From Sulfidibacter corallicola (lineage in GTDB: Bacteria; Acidobacteriota; Holophagae; Acanthopleuribacterales; Acanthopleuribacteraceae), in NCBI RefSeq assembly GCF_017498545.1, contig NZ_CP071793.1, positions 8,674,256-8,738,255 on the forward strand: 64,000 nucleotides of DNA. The letters are read 5' to 3'. The notes under the pieces are model-generated. The model saw nothing but the letters and a program-made list of their open reading frames with translations, did not search any database and was not told the DNA's origin. Both the position numbers and the translations under genes were made by a program. Shown here in pieces: positions 49,923 through 60,140 of this stretch (positions within the stretch are counted from its first letter, which is position 1; each line of letters opens with the position of its first letter).

Positions 49923-52900
49923 TTGGCACGATTTGGAATGCGTGGTTGGATCTTTTTATGGGCTGTGTTTCAGGCAGCGACATGTTTGTGGGCGGCGAGT
50001 CCCGCCGCGCCGATCGAGGTGACCCTGAAACAGCCGGACGGCACGGCCTTCGTGGCACGATCGCGCGGCAACTATTACGTCAGTTGGATGGAAACGCTGG
50101 ACGGTCACACGATCGTCAAGGAAAAGGACACCTGGTACTACGCGGAAAAGGCCCTCGACGGCAGCCTGCGCGCCACGCGTTCGGTGGTGGGCAGTCTTCC
50201 GGCCACCGAGCTCTCTCGCCTGCCGCGGCACCTGCGGCCCGCGCCCACCGAGCGGGAGGAGCCCTGGGCGGTCGTCCGCCGAGGGGCCACGACCCAGCCG
50301 ATCCTGGTGCTGCTGGTCTCTTTTTCGAATCGGTCCTTTACCTACAGCGTCAGTGATTTCGAGTCGGCTATTTTCGGCGCGACCGGCAGCGTCAAGGAAT
50401 TCTTCCTCGAGAATTCCTACAACAACTTCACGGTCACCCCGGCAAGCGAAACCCAGGGGACCAGCAACGACGGCATGATTTCGGTGACCCTGGGCTACAA
50501 CCACCCCAACCCGGGGCAGACGACCAGCACGTCGCGCACGATCGCCATCGATGCGGTCACCGCCGCCAACAGCTTCATCGACTACAGTTCGTTCGACACC
50601 GATGCCGACGGCGCGGTCAGCGCCTCGGAACTCTCGATCGTCTTGATCCTGGCCGGTTACGAGAACTCGTTCGGCGGCGCCTCTTCGCCGACGCCGCGCG
50701 TGTGGGGCCACAAGTCTTCCTTCAGCACCACGACCCTGGACTCGGTCGACCTGTCTCCCTACACCATGTTCGGCGAGATTCACGAAGTGGGCGCCACCAG
50801 CCGGCGCGCCACCATCGGGATCATGTGCCACGAGTTGGGCCACCTCATGTTCGGCCTGCCCGACCTGTACGACATCACCGGCGGCTCCGAGGGGATCGGC
50901 GACTGGGGCCTGATGGGCAGCGGAAGCTGGAACCAGACCGGCGGCGCCTCGGGCGACACGCCGGCCCACCTGATGGCCTGGTGCAAGGAACAGGTGGATT
51001 TCCTCACGCCGACGGTCGTGACCAGTTCCCAGACAAGCGTGAGCCTGAACTCGCTCGAGGGCAGCGCTGACGCGCGCCGCATCAACCTGGATCCCTACAA
51101 GGTGCGCGAGTACTTCCTCATCGCGGCGCGCCACCGCACCGACTACGACGGCGGCCTGCCCGGTGACGGCGTCATGGTCTGGCACATCGATCCCTCGCAA
51201 ACCACCAATGCCGACGAGAACCGCAAACTGGTGGATTTGGAAGAAGCGGACGGCCTGGCCGAACTGGACAGCGAGACGGACCAGGGCGACACGGGCGATC
51301 CCTATCCGGGCTCGACGAACAACACCACCTTCAACGATTCGTCCAACCCGAATTCGAAGGACAACGACGGCACCGCCACCAATGTGGCGCTCACCAATTT
51401 CGCCGCTTCCAAACGCGCGGCCTTCACCCTCGATATCGATCCGGGTTCGGTGGCCGACTACAACCACGTGCGTTATGACGACACGACCAGCATTTCGGGC
51501 GTCGGCTTCGGCAGCAACACCGCCTTTACCGCGCTCAATGTCGAGAACACGACCGGCCACGACACGCTCGACGGTTTCGAAGTCTTCATTCGCGAAGGGC
51601 CGGCCACCGTGGATTTTTACTTCTACACCTCGTTTGCCGGTTCTTCGGTCAGCGGCCTGATCCACTCCGAGACCGGCTTCGCCGCCACCGCAGGCTGGAA
51701 CCGGTTCATGCTCGCCACGCCGCAGTCTTTTCCCGACGGTGCGACGCGGGCCATGGTGCTCCGCATCAACGACACCGGCACCACCTTCCCGGCGGCCGTG
51801 GACGGCGCAGGCCCGTTTTCGGGTCGCTCCTACATTTCCGGTTCCCAGACTTCGGGTTATTCTTCGTTGTCCAACTTCGGCGACCTGGCCCAGATCGTCC
51901 TGCTCTCCTCGGCCTGTTCGGCGCCCGCCATCAGCTCCCAACCGAGCAGCCAAGCGGCCTGCTCGGGCGACAACGTGACCTTCAGCGTGACGGCCACGGG
52001 CGACAGCCTCGGTTATCAGTGGCGAAAAAACGGTGTGGATATCGGTGGCGCCACCAGCAGCAGCTACATGCTCAGCTCGGTATCGGGTTCCGATGCCGCG
52101 ACCTACACCTGCGTGATCACCAACGCCTGCGATTCGGTGACCTCCAACGGCGCGGTCCTTTCGTTGAACACCGATACTTCGGTCGATACGAATCCCTCGA
52201 ACCAGAACGTGTGCAGCGGCGACAACGCCAGCTTTACGGTGACCGCCAGCGGTACCAGCCTGACCTACCAGTGGCGCAAAGGTGGGGTCGACATCGGCGG
52301 GGCCACCTCGGCGACCTATTCGATCACCGGTGTGGACGCGGGTGACGCGGGCAGCTACGACTGTGTCGTCACCGGTGCCTGCGGCAGCCAGACCTCCACC
52401 GCCGCGACGCTGTCGTTGATCGCCGATACCGCGATCACCAACCAACCCTCGGGCACGACCGTGTGTCCCGGCGACGATCCCACCCTGATGGTGGTGGCCA
52501 CGGGCAGCAACGTGACCTACCAATGGCGCAAAGGCGGGGTCAACATCGGTGGGGCCACCTCGGCTTCCTACGCGATCGTCGATGCCGAGGCCGGCGATGC
52601 GGGCTCATATGACGTCGTGGTCGCCGGGGATTGCGGCTCGGTCACTTCCAATGCCGTGAATCTCGTCGTCGACGAAGCACCGGCCATCAACAGCCAGCCC
52701 CAGGCCGTGACCGTATGCCCGGGCGACAACACCAGCTTCAGCGTGACCGCGACCGGTACCGGCTTGACCTATCAGTGGCGTTTGGGCGGGGTCGACATCG
52801 GCGGGGCCACCTCGGCGACCTATTCGATCACGGGCGCAGACGCCGGGGACGTGGGCAGTTACGACTGTGTCATCACCGGAACTTGTGGATCGGTTACCTC

Positions 52901-55607
52901 CAACGCGGTGAACCTCAACTTGAACGAGGCCACGGCGATCTCGGCGCATCCCGGTAGCGGCAGCGTCTGCGAAGGCGCCAACACCACCCTGACCATCACC
53001 GCCACGGGCACGAGCCTGAGCTACCAGTGGCGCCTGAACGGCATCAACATCGGCGGGGCCAACGCGGCAAGCTACTCGATCGTCGGCGCCGGTTCCGGTG
53101 ATGCCGGCACCTATGACTGCGTGGTCACGGGCGCCTGTAGCTCCTTGATTTCCAACGGGGCCAGTATCGCCGTCGACGATCTCACCGCGATCACCGGGCA
53201 GCCCCAGGCGAGCGTGGTCTGCGCCGGCGACAATACCAGTTTCAGTGTGACCGCGACCGGCACGGGATTGACCTATCAGTGGCGCAAGGACAGTGTCGAC
53301 ATCGGCGGGGCCACCTCGGCGACCTATTCGATCACGGGCGCGGACACCGGCGATGCGGCCAACTACGACTGCGTGGTCACGGGCGCCTGTGGCAGCCAGA
53401 CCTCCAACGTCGCCAGCCTGACCGTGAACGAAGCGACGGCGATTTCGGCCCAGCCCAACGGCGCCGTGCTCTGTGAAGGCGACGACACCACGCTCACGGT
53501 AACCGCCAACGGCACCAGTCTGACGTACCAGTGGCGCCTGAACGGGGCGAACATTTCCGGCGCCACCAGTGCCAGCTACGCGATCACGGGCGCGGACGCC
53601 GGCGATGCGGGCAATTACGACTGCGTGGTCACCGGATCCTGCGGTACCGCCACCTCCAGCGTGGCCGCCGTGACCGTCAATCCGACGACGGCCATTTCGA
53701 CCCAACCCCAGGCGCAAACGCTTTGCGAGGGCGATACGGCCCTGTTCACCGTGGTCGCGACCGGTTCCGGCCTGAGCTACCAGTGGCGCAAGGACGGCAC
53801 CAATATCGCCGGCCAGACGGCCTCGACGCTGAGTATCGCCAATCTCGACGCCAACGATGCGGCCAATTACGACTGCGTGATCGACGGCGACTGCGGCAAC
53901 GTGACCTCCAATGCCGTCGCGCTACAGATCACCGATTCCGTCGACATCACCCAACAACCGGGGGCATTGGTCCGCTGCGAAGGGGAGACCGCCATCTTCA
54001 CCGTGGCCGCGACCGGTGCCAGCAGCTTCCAATGGCGTTTGGGCGGCGTCAATATCGCCGGTGCCACCTCGGCGACCCTGACCATCGACCCGGTCGCGCT
54101 CGCCGATGCGGGCAGTTACGACTGCGTGGTCACGGGTTCCTGCGGCACCCAGGCCTCCGGCTCGGCCAGCTTGACGGTGAACCAGGCCCTGGCGATCGCC
54201 AACCAGCCATCGGGTGCCACCGTTTGCCTGGGCGATCCCATCCAGCTCTCGGTCACGGCTTCCGGCGACGGGCTCACCTACCAATGGTTCAAGGACGCCC
54301 AGGCGTTGAACGGCGAGACCGGTGCGACGCTGTCCATCGCCGGCGCGGTTGCCGACGATGCGGGCTCCTACTTCTGCCGCCTGACGGGAACCTGCGGCAC
54401 CTTGGACAGCCAGGCCGCGGCCGTGAACGTGGTCGAAGCTACCCAGATCACCGATCAGCCCGATGCCGTGCAGATCTGTGCCGGAGCGTCGGCGACCTTC
54501 ACGGTCGTCGCCGAGGGCGCGGGTCTCGGTTACCAATGGCGCAAGGACGGCGCCGATCTGCCAGGTGAGACGGGCGCCTCCCTGGTACTCGATGACGTGC
54601 AAGCCGCCGACGCGGGAGCCTATACCTGCGTCATCACCGGCTCCTGCGGCGATCCGATCACCAGCGCGACCGCGAACCTGAGCCTGCGTCCCGATACCGC
54701 GATCGACACCCAGCCGATCGGCGAAGTCGCCTGTATTGGCGACGACGTGCAGTTCGACGTCGGTGCGAGCGGTGAGGGCCTGACCTACCAGTGGCGCAAG
54801 AATGGTCAGGACATCGTCGGTGCGACCAACACGACCCTGATCCTGAACGACGTCGGCAACGATGATGCCGCCACCTATACCTGTGTGGTCGACGGGGATT
54901 GCGGCCCCGCCGTCACCTCGAGCGGCGCTTCGCTCCTGATCTCGCCCGACACCCAGATCACCAGCCAGCCGGCCGACGTATCCTCCTGCGATGGCGGCAC
55001 GGCTCAGTTCACCGTTGCGGCCGATGGCAGTGCCCTGACCTACCAATGGCGTCTGGACGGCCTGGACCTGCCGGGAGAAACGTCGGCCTCTCTGGTCCTG
55101 CAAAACCTCGGCAGCGGCGACGAAGGCCTCTACGATTGCGTCGTCGACGGTGGGTGTGGACCCCAGGTCGTGTCCGATTCGGCGTCGCTCACCCTGGACG
55201 GTGTCTTCGAGCTGCGCGTGGCGCCGGGAAGCACGGCCCAGGGCCTGGCCCCGTTGACCTTGACGGCCGATGTGGGCTGCTCTGTCGGCGTGCCGACTTT
55301 CGAGTGGTACGACCACGTATCCAACACGCTGGTGGGCACCGAGGCGGCGCTGGTGCTCGACCCGGTCCTCACCGAAACGGCCGTTTTCCGCATCGAAGTG
55401 ACCGACAGCGGCACTTCGGAATCCTTGGTGGGGCTGGTCACCGTCCTGGTCCACCCGGGGAGCACGGACCTGAACGGCGACGGCTTCAACAATGTCGAAG
55501 ATCTGTTCCTGCTGCTGCCCGATTGGCGCCGGGAATCGGAATTCAACGCGACGGGAGATGCGTTGATCGATGTCCGCGACCTGATGTACATCAACCTCGG
55601 ACCCTGA
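49923..55607 (+). CDS. Giant secreted M6-type metalloprotease with 13 Ig-like repeats and dockerin-like tail
   Basis: A 1894-residue exported protein. TTG 49923 is used because GGAGG precedes it by five bases; an in-frame ATG lies at 49938. A signal peptide ends near LWAAS. Residues about 100-560 match the immune-inhibitor-A/M6 protease family: HELGH zinc motif (303-307), GLPDLYDITGGSEGIGDWGLMGSGSW, and a galactose-binding-like domain to about 660. Thirteen Ig-like domains (about 84 residues each, 665-1770) follow, each with two Cys and YQWR or FQWR. Adjacent copies are very similar. The end carries a dockerin-like pair (DLNGDGFNNVEDLF, DALIDVRDLM). A hairpin follows the stop. Likely a surface-held or released protease. 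Confidence 0.93.
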   Translation: MARFGMRGWIFLWAVFQAATCLWAASPAAPIEVTLKQPDGTAFVARSRGNYYVSWMETLDGHTIVKEKDTWYYAEKALDGSLRATRSVVGSLPATELSRLPRHLRPAPTEREEPWAVVRRGATTQPILVLLVSFSNRSFTYSVSDFESAIFGATGSVKEFFLENSYNNFTVTPASETQGTSNDGMISVTLGYNHPNPGQTTSTSRTIAIDAVTAANSFIDYSSFDTDADGAVSASELSIVLILAGYENSFGGASSPTPRVWGHKSSFSTTTLDSVDLSPYTMFGEIHEVGATSRRATIGIMCHELGHLMFGLPDLYDITGGSEGIGDWGLMGSGSWNQTGGASGDTPAHLMAWCKEQVDFLTPTVVTSSQTSVSLNSLEGSADARRINLDPYKVREYFLIAARHRTDYDGGLPGDGVMVWHIDPSQTTNADENRKLVDLEEADGLAELDSETDQGDTGDPYPGSTNNTTFNDSSNPNSKDNDGTATNVALTNFAASKRAAFTLDIDPGSVADYNHVRYDDTTSISGVGFGSNTAFTALNVENTTGHDTLDGFEVFIREGPATVDFYFYTSFAGSSVSGLIHSETGFAATAGWNRFMLATPQSFPDGATRAMVLRINDTGTTFPAAVDGAGPFSGRSYISGSQTSGYSSLSNFGDLAQIVLLSSACSAPAISSQPSSQAACSGDNVTFSVTATGDSLGYQWRKNGVDIGGATSSSYMLSSVSGSDAATYTCVITNACDSVTSNGAVLSLNTDTSVDTNPSNQNVCSGDNASFTVTASGTSLTYQWRKGGVDIGGATSATYSITGVDAGDAGSYDCVVTGACGSQTSTAATLSLIADTAITNQPSGTTVCPGDDPTLMVVATGSNVTYQWRKGGVNIGGATSASYAIVDAEAGDAGSYDVVVAGDCGSVTSNAVNLVVDEAPAINSQPQAVTVCPGDNTSFSVTATGTGLTYQWRLGGVDIGGATSATYSITGADAGDVGSYDCVITGTCGSVTSNAVNLNLNEATAISAHPGSGSVCEGANTTLTITATGTSLSYQWRLNGINIGGANAASYSIVGAGSGDAGTYDCVVTGACSSLISNGASIAVDDLTAITGQPQASVVCAGDNTSFSVTATGTGLTYQWRKDSVDIGGATSATYSITGADTGDAANYDCVVTGACGSQTSNVASLTVNEATAISAQPNGAVLCEGDDTTLTVTANGTSLTYQWRLNGANISGATSASYAITGADAGDAGNYDCVVTGSCGTATSSVAAVTVNPTTAISTQPQAQTLCEGDTALFTVVATGSGLSYQWRKDGTNIAGQTASTLSIANLDANDAANYDCVIDGDCGNVTSNAVALQITDSVDITQQPGALVRCEGETAIFTVAATGASSFQWRLGGVNIAGATSATLTIDPVALADAGSYDCVVTGSCGTQASGSASLTVNQALAIANQPSGATVCLGDPIQLSVTASGDGLTYQWFKDAQALNGETGATLSIAGAVADDAGSYFCRLTGTCGTLDSQAAAVNVVEATQITDQPDAVQICAGASATFTVVAEGAGLGYQWRKDGADLPGETGASLVLDDVQAADAGAYTCVITGSCGDPITSATANLSLRPDTAIDTQPIGEVACIGDDVQFDVGASGEGLTYQWRKNGQDIVGATNTTLILNDVGNDDAATYTCVVDGDCGPAVTSSGASLLISPDTQITSQPADVSSCDGGTAQFTVAADGSALTYQWRLDGLDLPGETSASLVLQNLGSGDEGLYDCVVDGGCGPQVVSDSASLTLDGVFELRVAPGSTAQGLAPLTLTADVGCSVGVPTFEWYDHVSNTLVGTEAALVLDPVLTETAVFRIEVTDSGTSESLVGLVTVLVHPGSTDLNGDGFNNVEDLFLLLPDWRRESEFNATGDALIDVRDLMYINLGP
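51920..55200 (+). repeat. Coding repeat array: 13 Ig-like modules of about 250 bp
   Basis: The phrase encoding YQWRK or YQWRL then GxxIGGATSATYSI recurs 13 times at roughly 250-bp intervals. Modules 2, 4 and 6 are nearly the same along their length, while modules 8-13 have diverged. This pattern suggests expansion by duplication, with possible continuing gene conversion in the middle. Confidence 0.85.
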
Positions 55608-55613
55608 TTGCGG

Positions 55614-55645
55614 GCCCCGTCTCTTCGTTTCGAACGAGGCGGGGC
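55614..55645. terminator. Hairpin between convergent protease and response-regulator genes
   Basis: GCCCCGTCTC (55614-55623) pairs with GAGGCGGGGC (55636-55645) with one G-T pair and a 12-base loop, located seven bases after the protease stop and six bases before the response-regulator stop. There is no T tract; it may serve both strands. Confidence 0.55.
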
Positions 55646-55650
55646 GCTTC

Positions 55651-57024
<1,374 letters not shown>

Positions 57025-57552
57025 GAGGGCCTCCTGGGAAGATTGTTTGGTGTGGAGCACGTGACCGGGCGTGGATTTGATTTACAACCACAGAGTCGCC
57101 GCCCAGGCCGGGGGCCGGATTGCCGGACCACCGGGTTTCAAGTGGGTAACTAATCGAAGCGAATCGTTTGGGAGTTCCCGCATTTGTGAGAGGGGCGTCG
57201 TTGCAGTAAGTTGGCCCGCCGGGCCGACATTTTTCGACGAACTCCCTGCACATCCGCCTTTTTAGGTTTTTATCTTTATCTTCGAGCTTTACAGAGTTTG
57301 TTACATAAGAGAGTCGTTGCACAGGCCTGGGGCCGGACTGCCGGTGGTCGGAATTTCGATGGTCCGGCACACTGGCCGTGCCCGCCGCACATTCGAACGC
57401 CGACTGTTCTATCGCGCCGACCCTCGACAACTCGGGTGAAACTCCTCGCATGGATTGCTTCGACAAGTTCATCGGGCCGATGAACCTACCGGGCACGACG
57501 CATCTCTTCATCGGTCGGGCACCCCGGCGACTCCGTGGTCTTTCTTGATGAC
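57025..57552. repeat. Intergenic repeat array 3, between kinase and response-regulator genes
   Basis: About 530 bases with pieces of the dispersed family: GTAAGTTGGCCCGCCGGGCCGAC (split here as GTAAGTTGGCCC and GCCGGGCCGAC, about 57207-57229), GGGAGTTCCCGCATTTG (about 57171), AGAGGGGCGTCG and ATCGAAGCGAATCG blocks. The array is worn compared with arrays 2 and 4. An AT-rich patch (57255-57310) interrupts it and might hold the response-regulator promoter. No gene seen. Confidence 0.65.
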
Positions 57553-58794
57553 TCATGTACCTTGCTCCTCCTCGGTTTGGTTGGTGGGTATGCTTTCCGC
57601 CAGAGGGAAGACCAACCGGAACTCCGTCCCCTCCGGACCGGATGCGTGCAACCGCAGATCACCTCCGTGATCCAGCATGATCTTGCGCGAAATGGCCAGG
57701 CCGAGGCCCATCCCATCGCCGGCCGGTCGGGTCGTTTGATAGGGTTCGAACAGCCGATCCGCGATCGAGCCGTCGACACCCGGCCCGTCGTCGATCACGG
57801 AGACCTGGAGATCGCCGAAGGTGACGTGAAGGTCGAAACGCACGCCGCCCCGCTCGGGCTCCATGGCCAGCGAGGCGTTGTTGCACAGGTTCACCAACAC
57901 CTGGCGGATCATTTCGCGATCGAAGGCCGCGACCTGGGGCGCCACGGGGCGGTCGAAGTGCAGGCTCAGGTTGCGCCAACTGGTGGCGAAGAGATCGGCG
58001 TAATCGGCCAGATAGGCCGCCAGGTCGTGGCGTTCGAGCAGGGGTTTGCGGATCTTCCCGAACGAGGTGAACGCCTGGGTGAATCGCTTGAGCCGTTCCA
58101 ACTCCTCGAGAATCGAATGGGTGGCGCGTTCCAGCTCGGCCGGCCAGGCCTCGGCCGGTTCCTCGATCAGGGTCGCCAGGCGTTCGACCTCCATCGAAGC
58201 GGCCGTCAAGGGGGTGCGCATCTCGTGGGCGTGCCGTCGCGAGGCTTCCTGCCAGGACGATAAATGTTTCAGGCTGCGCAACTGCTCCTGTTGGCGCGAG
58301 AGGAAGCGCGAGGTCTGTTCGATCTTGGTGCCGATTTCGCGGAAAATACCCGAGGCGCGGCCGTGTAGGCGAATGTCCGCCTTGCCCGACGCCAGTTCCG
58401 CGAGGGGCTGGTCCAACGCTTTCAGTTGCGTGTGGGTGTGCCTGCGCCACAGCCATTGCAGCGCCACCGAAAGAAAGAGAATCGCGGCCAGCGTGCCGCC
58501 CAACAGCATTTCCCAGTTGCGGGTCATTTCGTCGCGATTGTGTTCCAGGATCAGAAGGTTCTGCCGGAGGCGGGTCAACTCGTCGAATTTGGCGCGATAG
58601 CGTTCGGTTTCCTCCGGGTTCAGTCGCGAGAGGGTGCGTTGGTCGTCCGCGGCTTCCAAAAGGGCCGTGCGAATATCCGGATGAATGGCGAGATTCACCC
58701 AGAATCGCGAAACCTGACGCTCGAAAAACAGAAAAAGCAGGACTGCCACGCAGACCATCAACGCCATCGATAGAAATGTTCCGCGGTAAGGCAA
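57553..58794 (-). CDS. Membrane sensor histidine kinase
   Basis: A 413-residue sensor kinase. The start is TTG (MPYRGTF), with GGAGG five bases upstream. Membrane helices about 7-25 and 96-116 enclose a small helical periplasmic sensor (about 26-95). A HAMP-like segment leads to the dimerisation helix RRHAHEMRTPLTAAS with phospho-His190, then the ATPase domain: N-box NLCNNASLAM, G1 DDGPGV, and G2 GDGMGLGLAIS. It should phosphorylate the response regulator at 55651-57024. Signal unknown. An inverted repeat about 150 bases upstream may be an operator. Confidence 0.94.
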   Translation of the reverse strand: MPYRGTFLSMALMVCVAVLLFLFFERQVSRFWVNLAIHPDIRTALLEAADDQRTLSRLNPEETERYRAKFDELTRLRQNLLILEHNRDEMTRNWEMLLGGTLAAILFLSVALQWLWRRHTHTQLKALDQPLAELASGKADIRLHGRASGIFREIGTKIEQTSRFLSRQQEQLRSLKHLSSWQEASRRHAHEMRTPLTAASMEVERLATLIEEPAEAWPAELERATHSILEELERLKRFTQAFTSFGKIRKPLLERHDLAAYLADYADLFATSWRNLSLHFDRPVAPQVAAFDREMIRQVLVNLCNNASLAMEPERGGVRFDLHVTFGDLQVSVIDDGPGVDGSIADRLFEPYQTTRPAGDGMGLGLAISRKIMLDHGGDLRLHASGPEGTEFRLVFPLAESIPTNQTEEEQGT

Positions 58795-59336
58795 GGGGAC
58801 CTCCGTTGCGATCGTCCCGGACGGTATCGATCATCGGGTGGCCGGGATTCGGTAACGAGGAGCAAGTCGAATACCAGCCCACACACGAGCTGAAATTGTT
58901 GAAAACAAACATGTTCTTCCTGAGAAGAATTCGACGCTTCGGAAAGATCATACACTCTTTGTATGATAATTCAGACAAACAAAACAAAATTCGGAACATC
59001 GAGTCGCCAAAACCGGCGGAGTGGGGAAGCGGTAGGTGAGAGGCTCATTCCGGGCGGTGCTTCGATGCAACGGAGCTCGCTGAGGATCCGCCAAGCGGTG
59101 CCGGTCGCAGCGACGGTAGCGCGACCACGGTCCGGTAGGCGTCGTGCTTGGGCTAACCACCTGCGGGCATGAGTATTGCGAAGGCCGAGAGCGGCATCCC
59201 GTAGTCGAGTACCGGGTGCCGCCACGGCCCAGGCAATGGTGTTCCGCCGGTTCTGGCAGGGCACCGGTTGCGATGTTACAATCGTCTGCCGATCGCGACA
59301 CCCACGTCGAAGTGTTGCAAATCTGGAGGTTTCCCA
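58795..59336. other. Divergent intergenic region
   Basis: A 542-base spacer between the histidine kinase (-) and LolA-like (+) genes. It is AT-rich at 58880-59000 and there contains a strong inverted repeat (58947-58967). The part from 59050 to 59300 is GC-rich without a recognisable feature. No gene seen. Confidence 0.55.
58947..58967. promoter_or_regulatory. Inverted repeat upstream of the histidine-kinase gene
   Basis: ATCATACA (58947-58954), five bases, TGTATGAT (58960-58967): a perfect eight-base palindrome in an AT-rich patch. Each arm holds TATGAT on one strand, so it could be a promoter (-10 boxes both ways) or a dimeric operator. Confidence 0.5.
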
Positions 59337-60140
59337 TTGATTGCACGGATGGCATTTCGCTCGAAAGCAGAAATCCGGGAGCCCGACTCATCCTCGGCAT
59401 CGTGCCGACACGCCGGCGCATCCAGGACATGGCCAAGGCTCGCGCGGCTCGGGTTCCTGCTTCTGGTGCTGAGTATCGGTTTGGTTTCGGCCTTCCCAGG
59501 AGATGATCTCCCGCCGTCGACGGCGTCAGAGGTCGATCTGTATCGAGGAGAGAAGGTATCCGGAGACCACGAGGCTTTTCAGCGCGTCGCTCGGCGATTA
59601 CAGGCTGTTCGCGTGCTTCGGGCCCACTTCGATCAAACCAAGAAAATAACGGCCTTGCGGCGCCCCCTGCTGTCCAGTGGGCGGTTTCTGTTCTCGGCCG
59701 ATCACGGCCTGTACTGGCACACCATCAAGCCCTTCGACAGCCTCTTTCTCGTCACCCAATCGGGGATCACCCAGCGCGAGGACGGTGAGACCACCTTGAA
59801 CATCGCCGCTTCCGAGCAGCCCATCGTGCACGGTTTCACCGAGATCTTTCTCGCCCTGTTCGGGGGGGACACCTCGGCGCTGCAGCGTTCGTTCGATCTC
59901 TATTTTCAAGGGGACCAGGAGCATTGGACGCTTGGATTGAAGCCCAAGGACCGCGTCATGAAACGGCTCATCGATCACATCACCTTACGTGGTGTGGATA
60001 CCGTTGCGCGCATCGATTTTCACGAGACCTCGGGTGATGTGACGCAAATCAGCTTGTCCGATGTGCAAACCGAACCGCCGCAGCTCACGGAGGCCGAACT
60101 CGACCTGTTTGGACTCCAAGAGGAGATGCCCCGACGGTGA
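59337..60140 (+). CDS. LolA-like outer-membrane lipoprotein carrier family protein
   Basis: A 267-residue protein, first of a three-gene operon. TTG 59337 is used because GGAGG precedes it by seven bases; ATG 59349 is in the same frame. A long, charged N-terminus precedes the hydrophobic segment LARLGFLLLVLSIGLVSAF, and the LolA-type domain follows (VRVLRAHFDQTKKITALRRPLLSSGRFLFSADHGLYWHTIKPF, ITQREDG, ALFGGDTSALQRSFDLYF, VARIDFHETSGDVTQISLSD). LolA carries lipoproteins or lipids across the periplasm. In aryl-polyene clusters a LolA-like gene sits beside MMPL and DUF3261 genes, as here. Its stop overlaps the next start by four bases. Confidence 0.85.
   Translation: MIARMAFRSKAEIREPDSSSASCRHAGASRTWPRLARLGFLLLVLSIGLVSAFPGDDLPPSTASEVDLYRGEKVSGDHEAFQRVARRLQAVRVLRAHFDQTKKITALRRPLLSSGRFLFSADHGLYWHTIKPFDSLFLVTQSGITQREDGETTLNIAASEQPIVHGFTEIFLALFGGDTSALQRSFDLYFQGDQEHWTLGLKPKDRVMKRLIDHITLRGVDTVARIDFHETSGDVTQISLSDVQTEPPQLTEAELDLFGLQEEMPRR

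Noticed and set aside
49956..52523. 855-codon frame antisense to the protease gene
   Set aside because: Composition is low-complexity Gly/Ala/Arg/Val, mirroring the Ig repeats; no motif or start signal.
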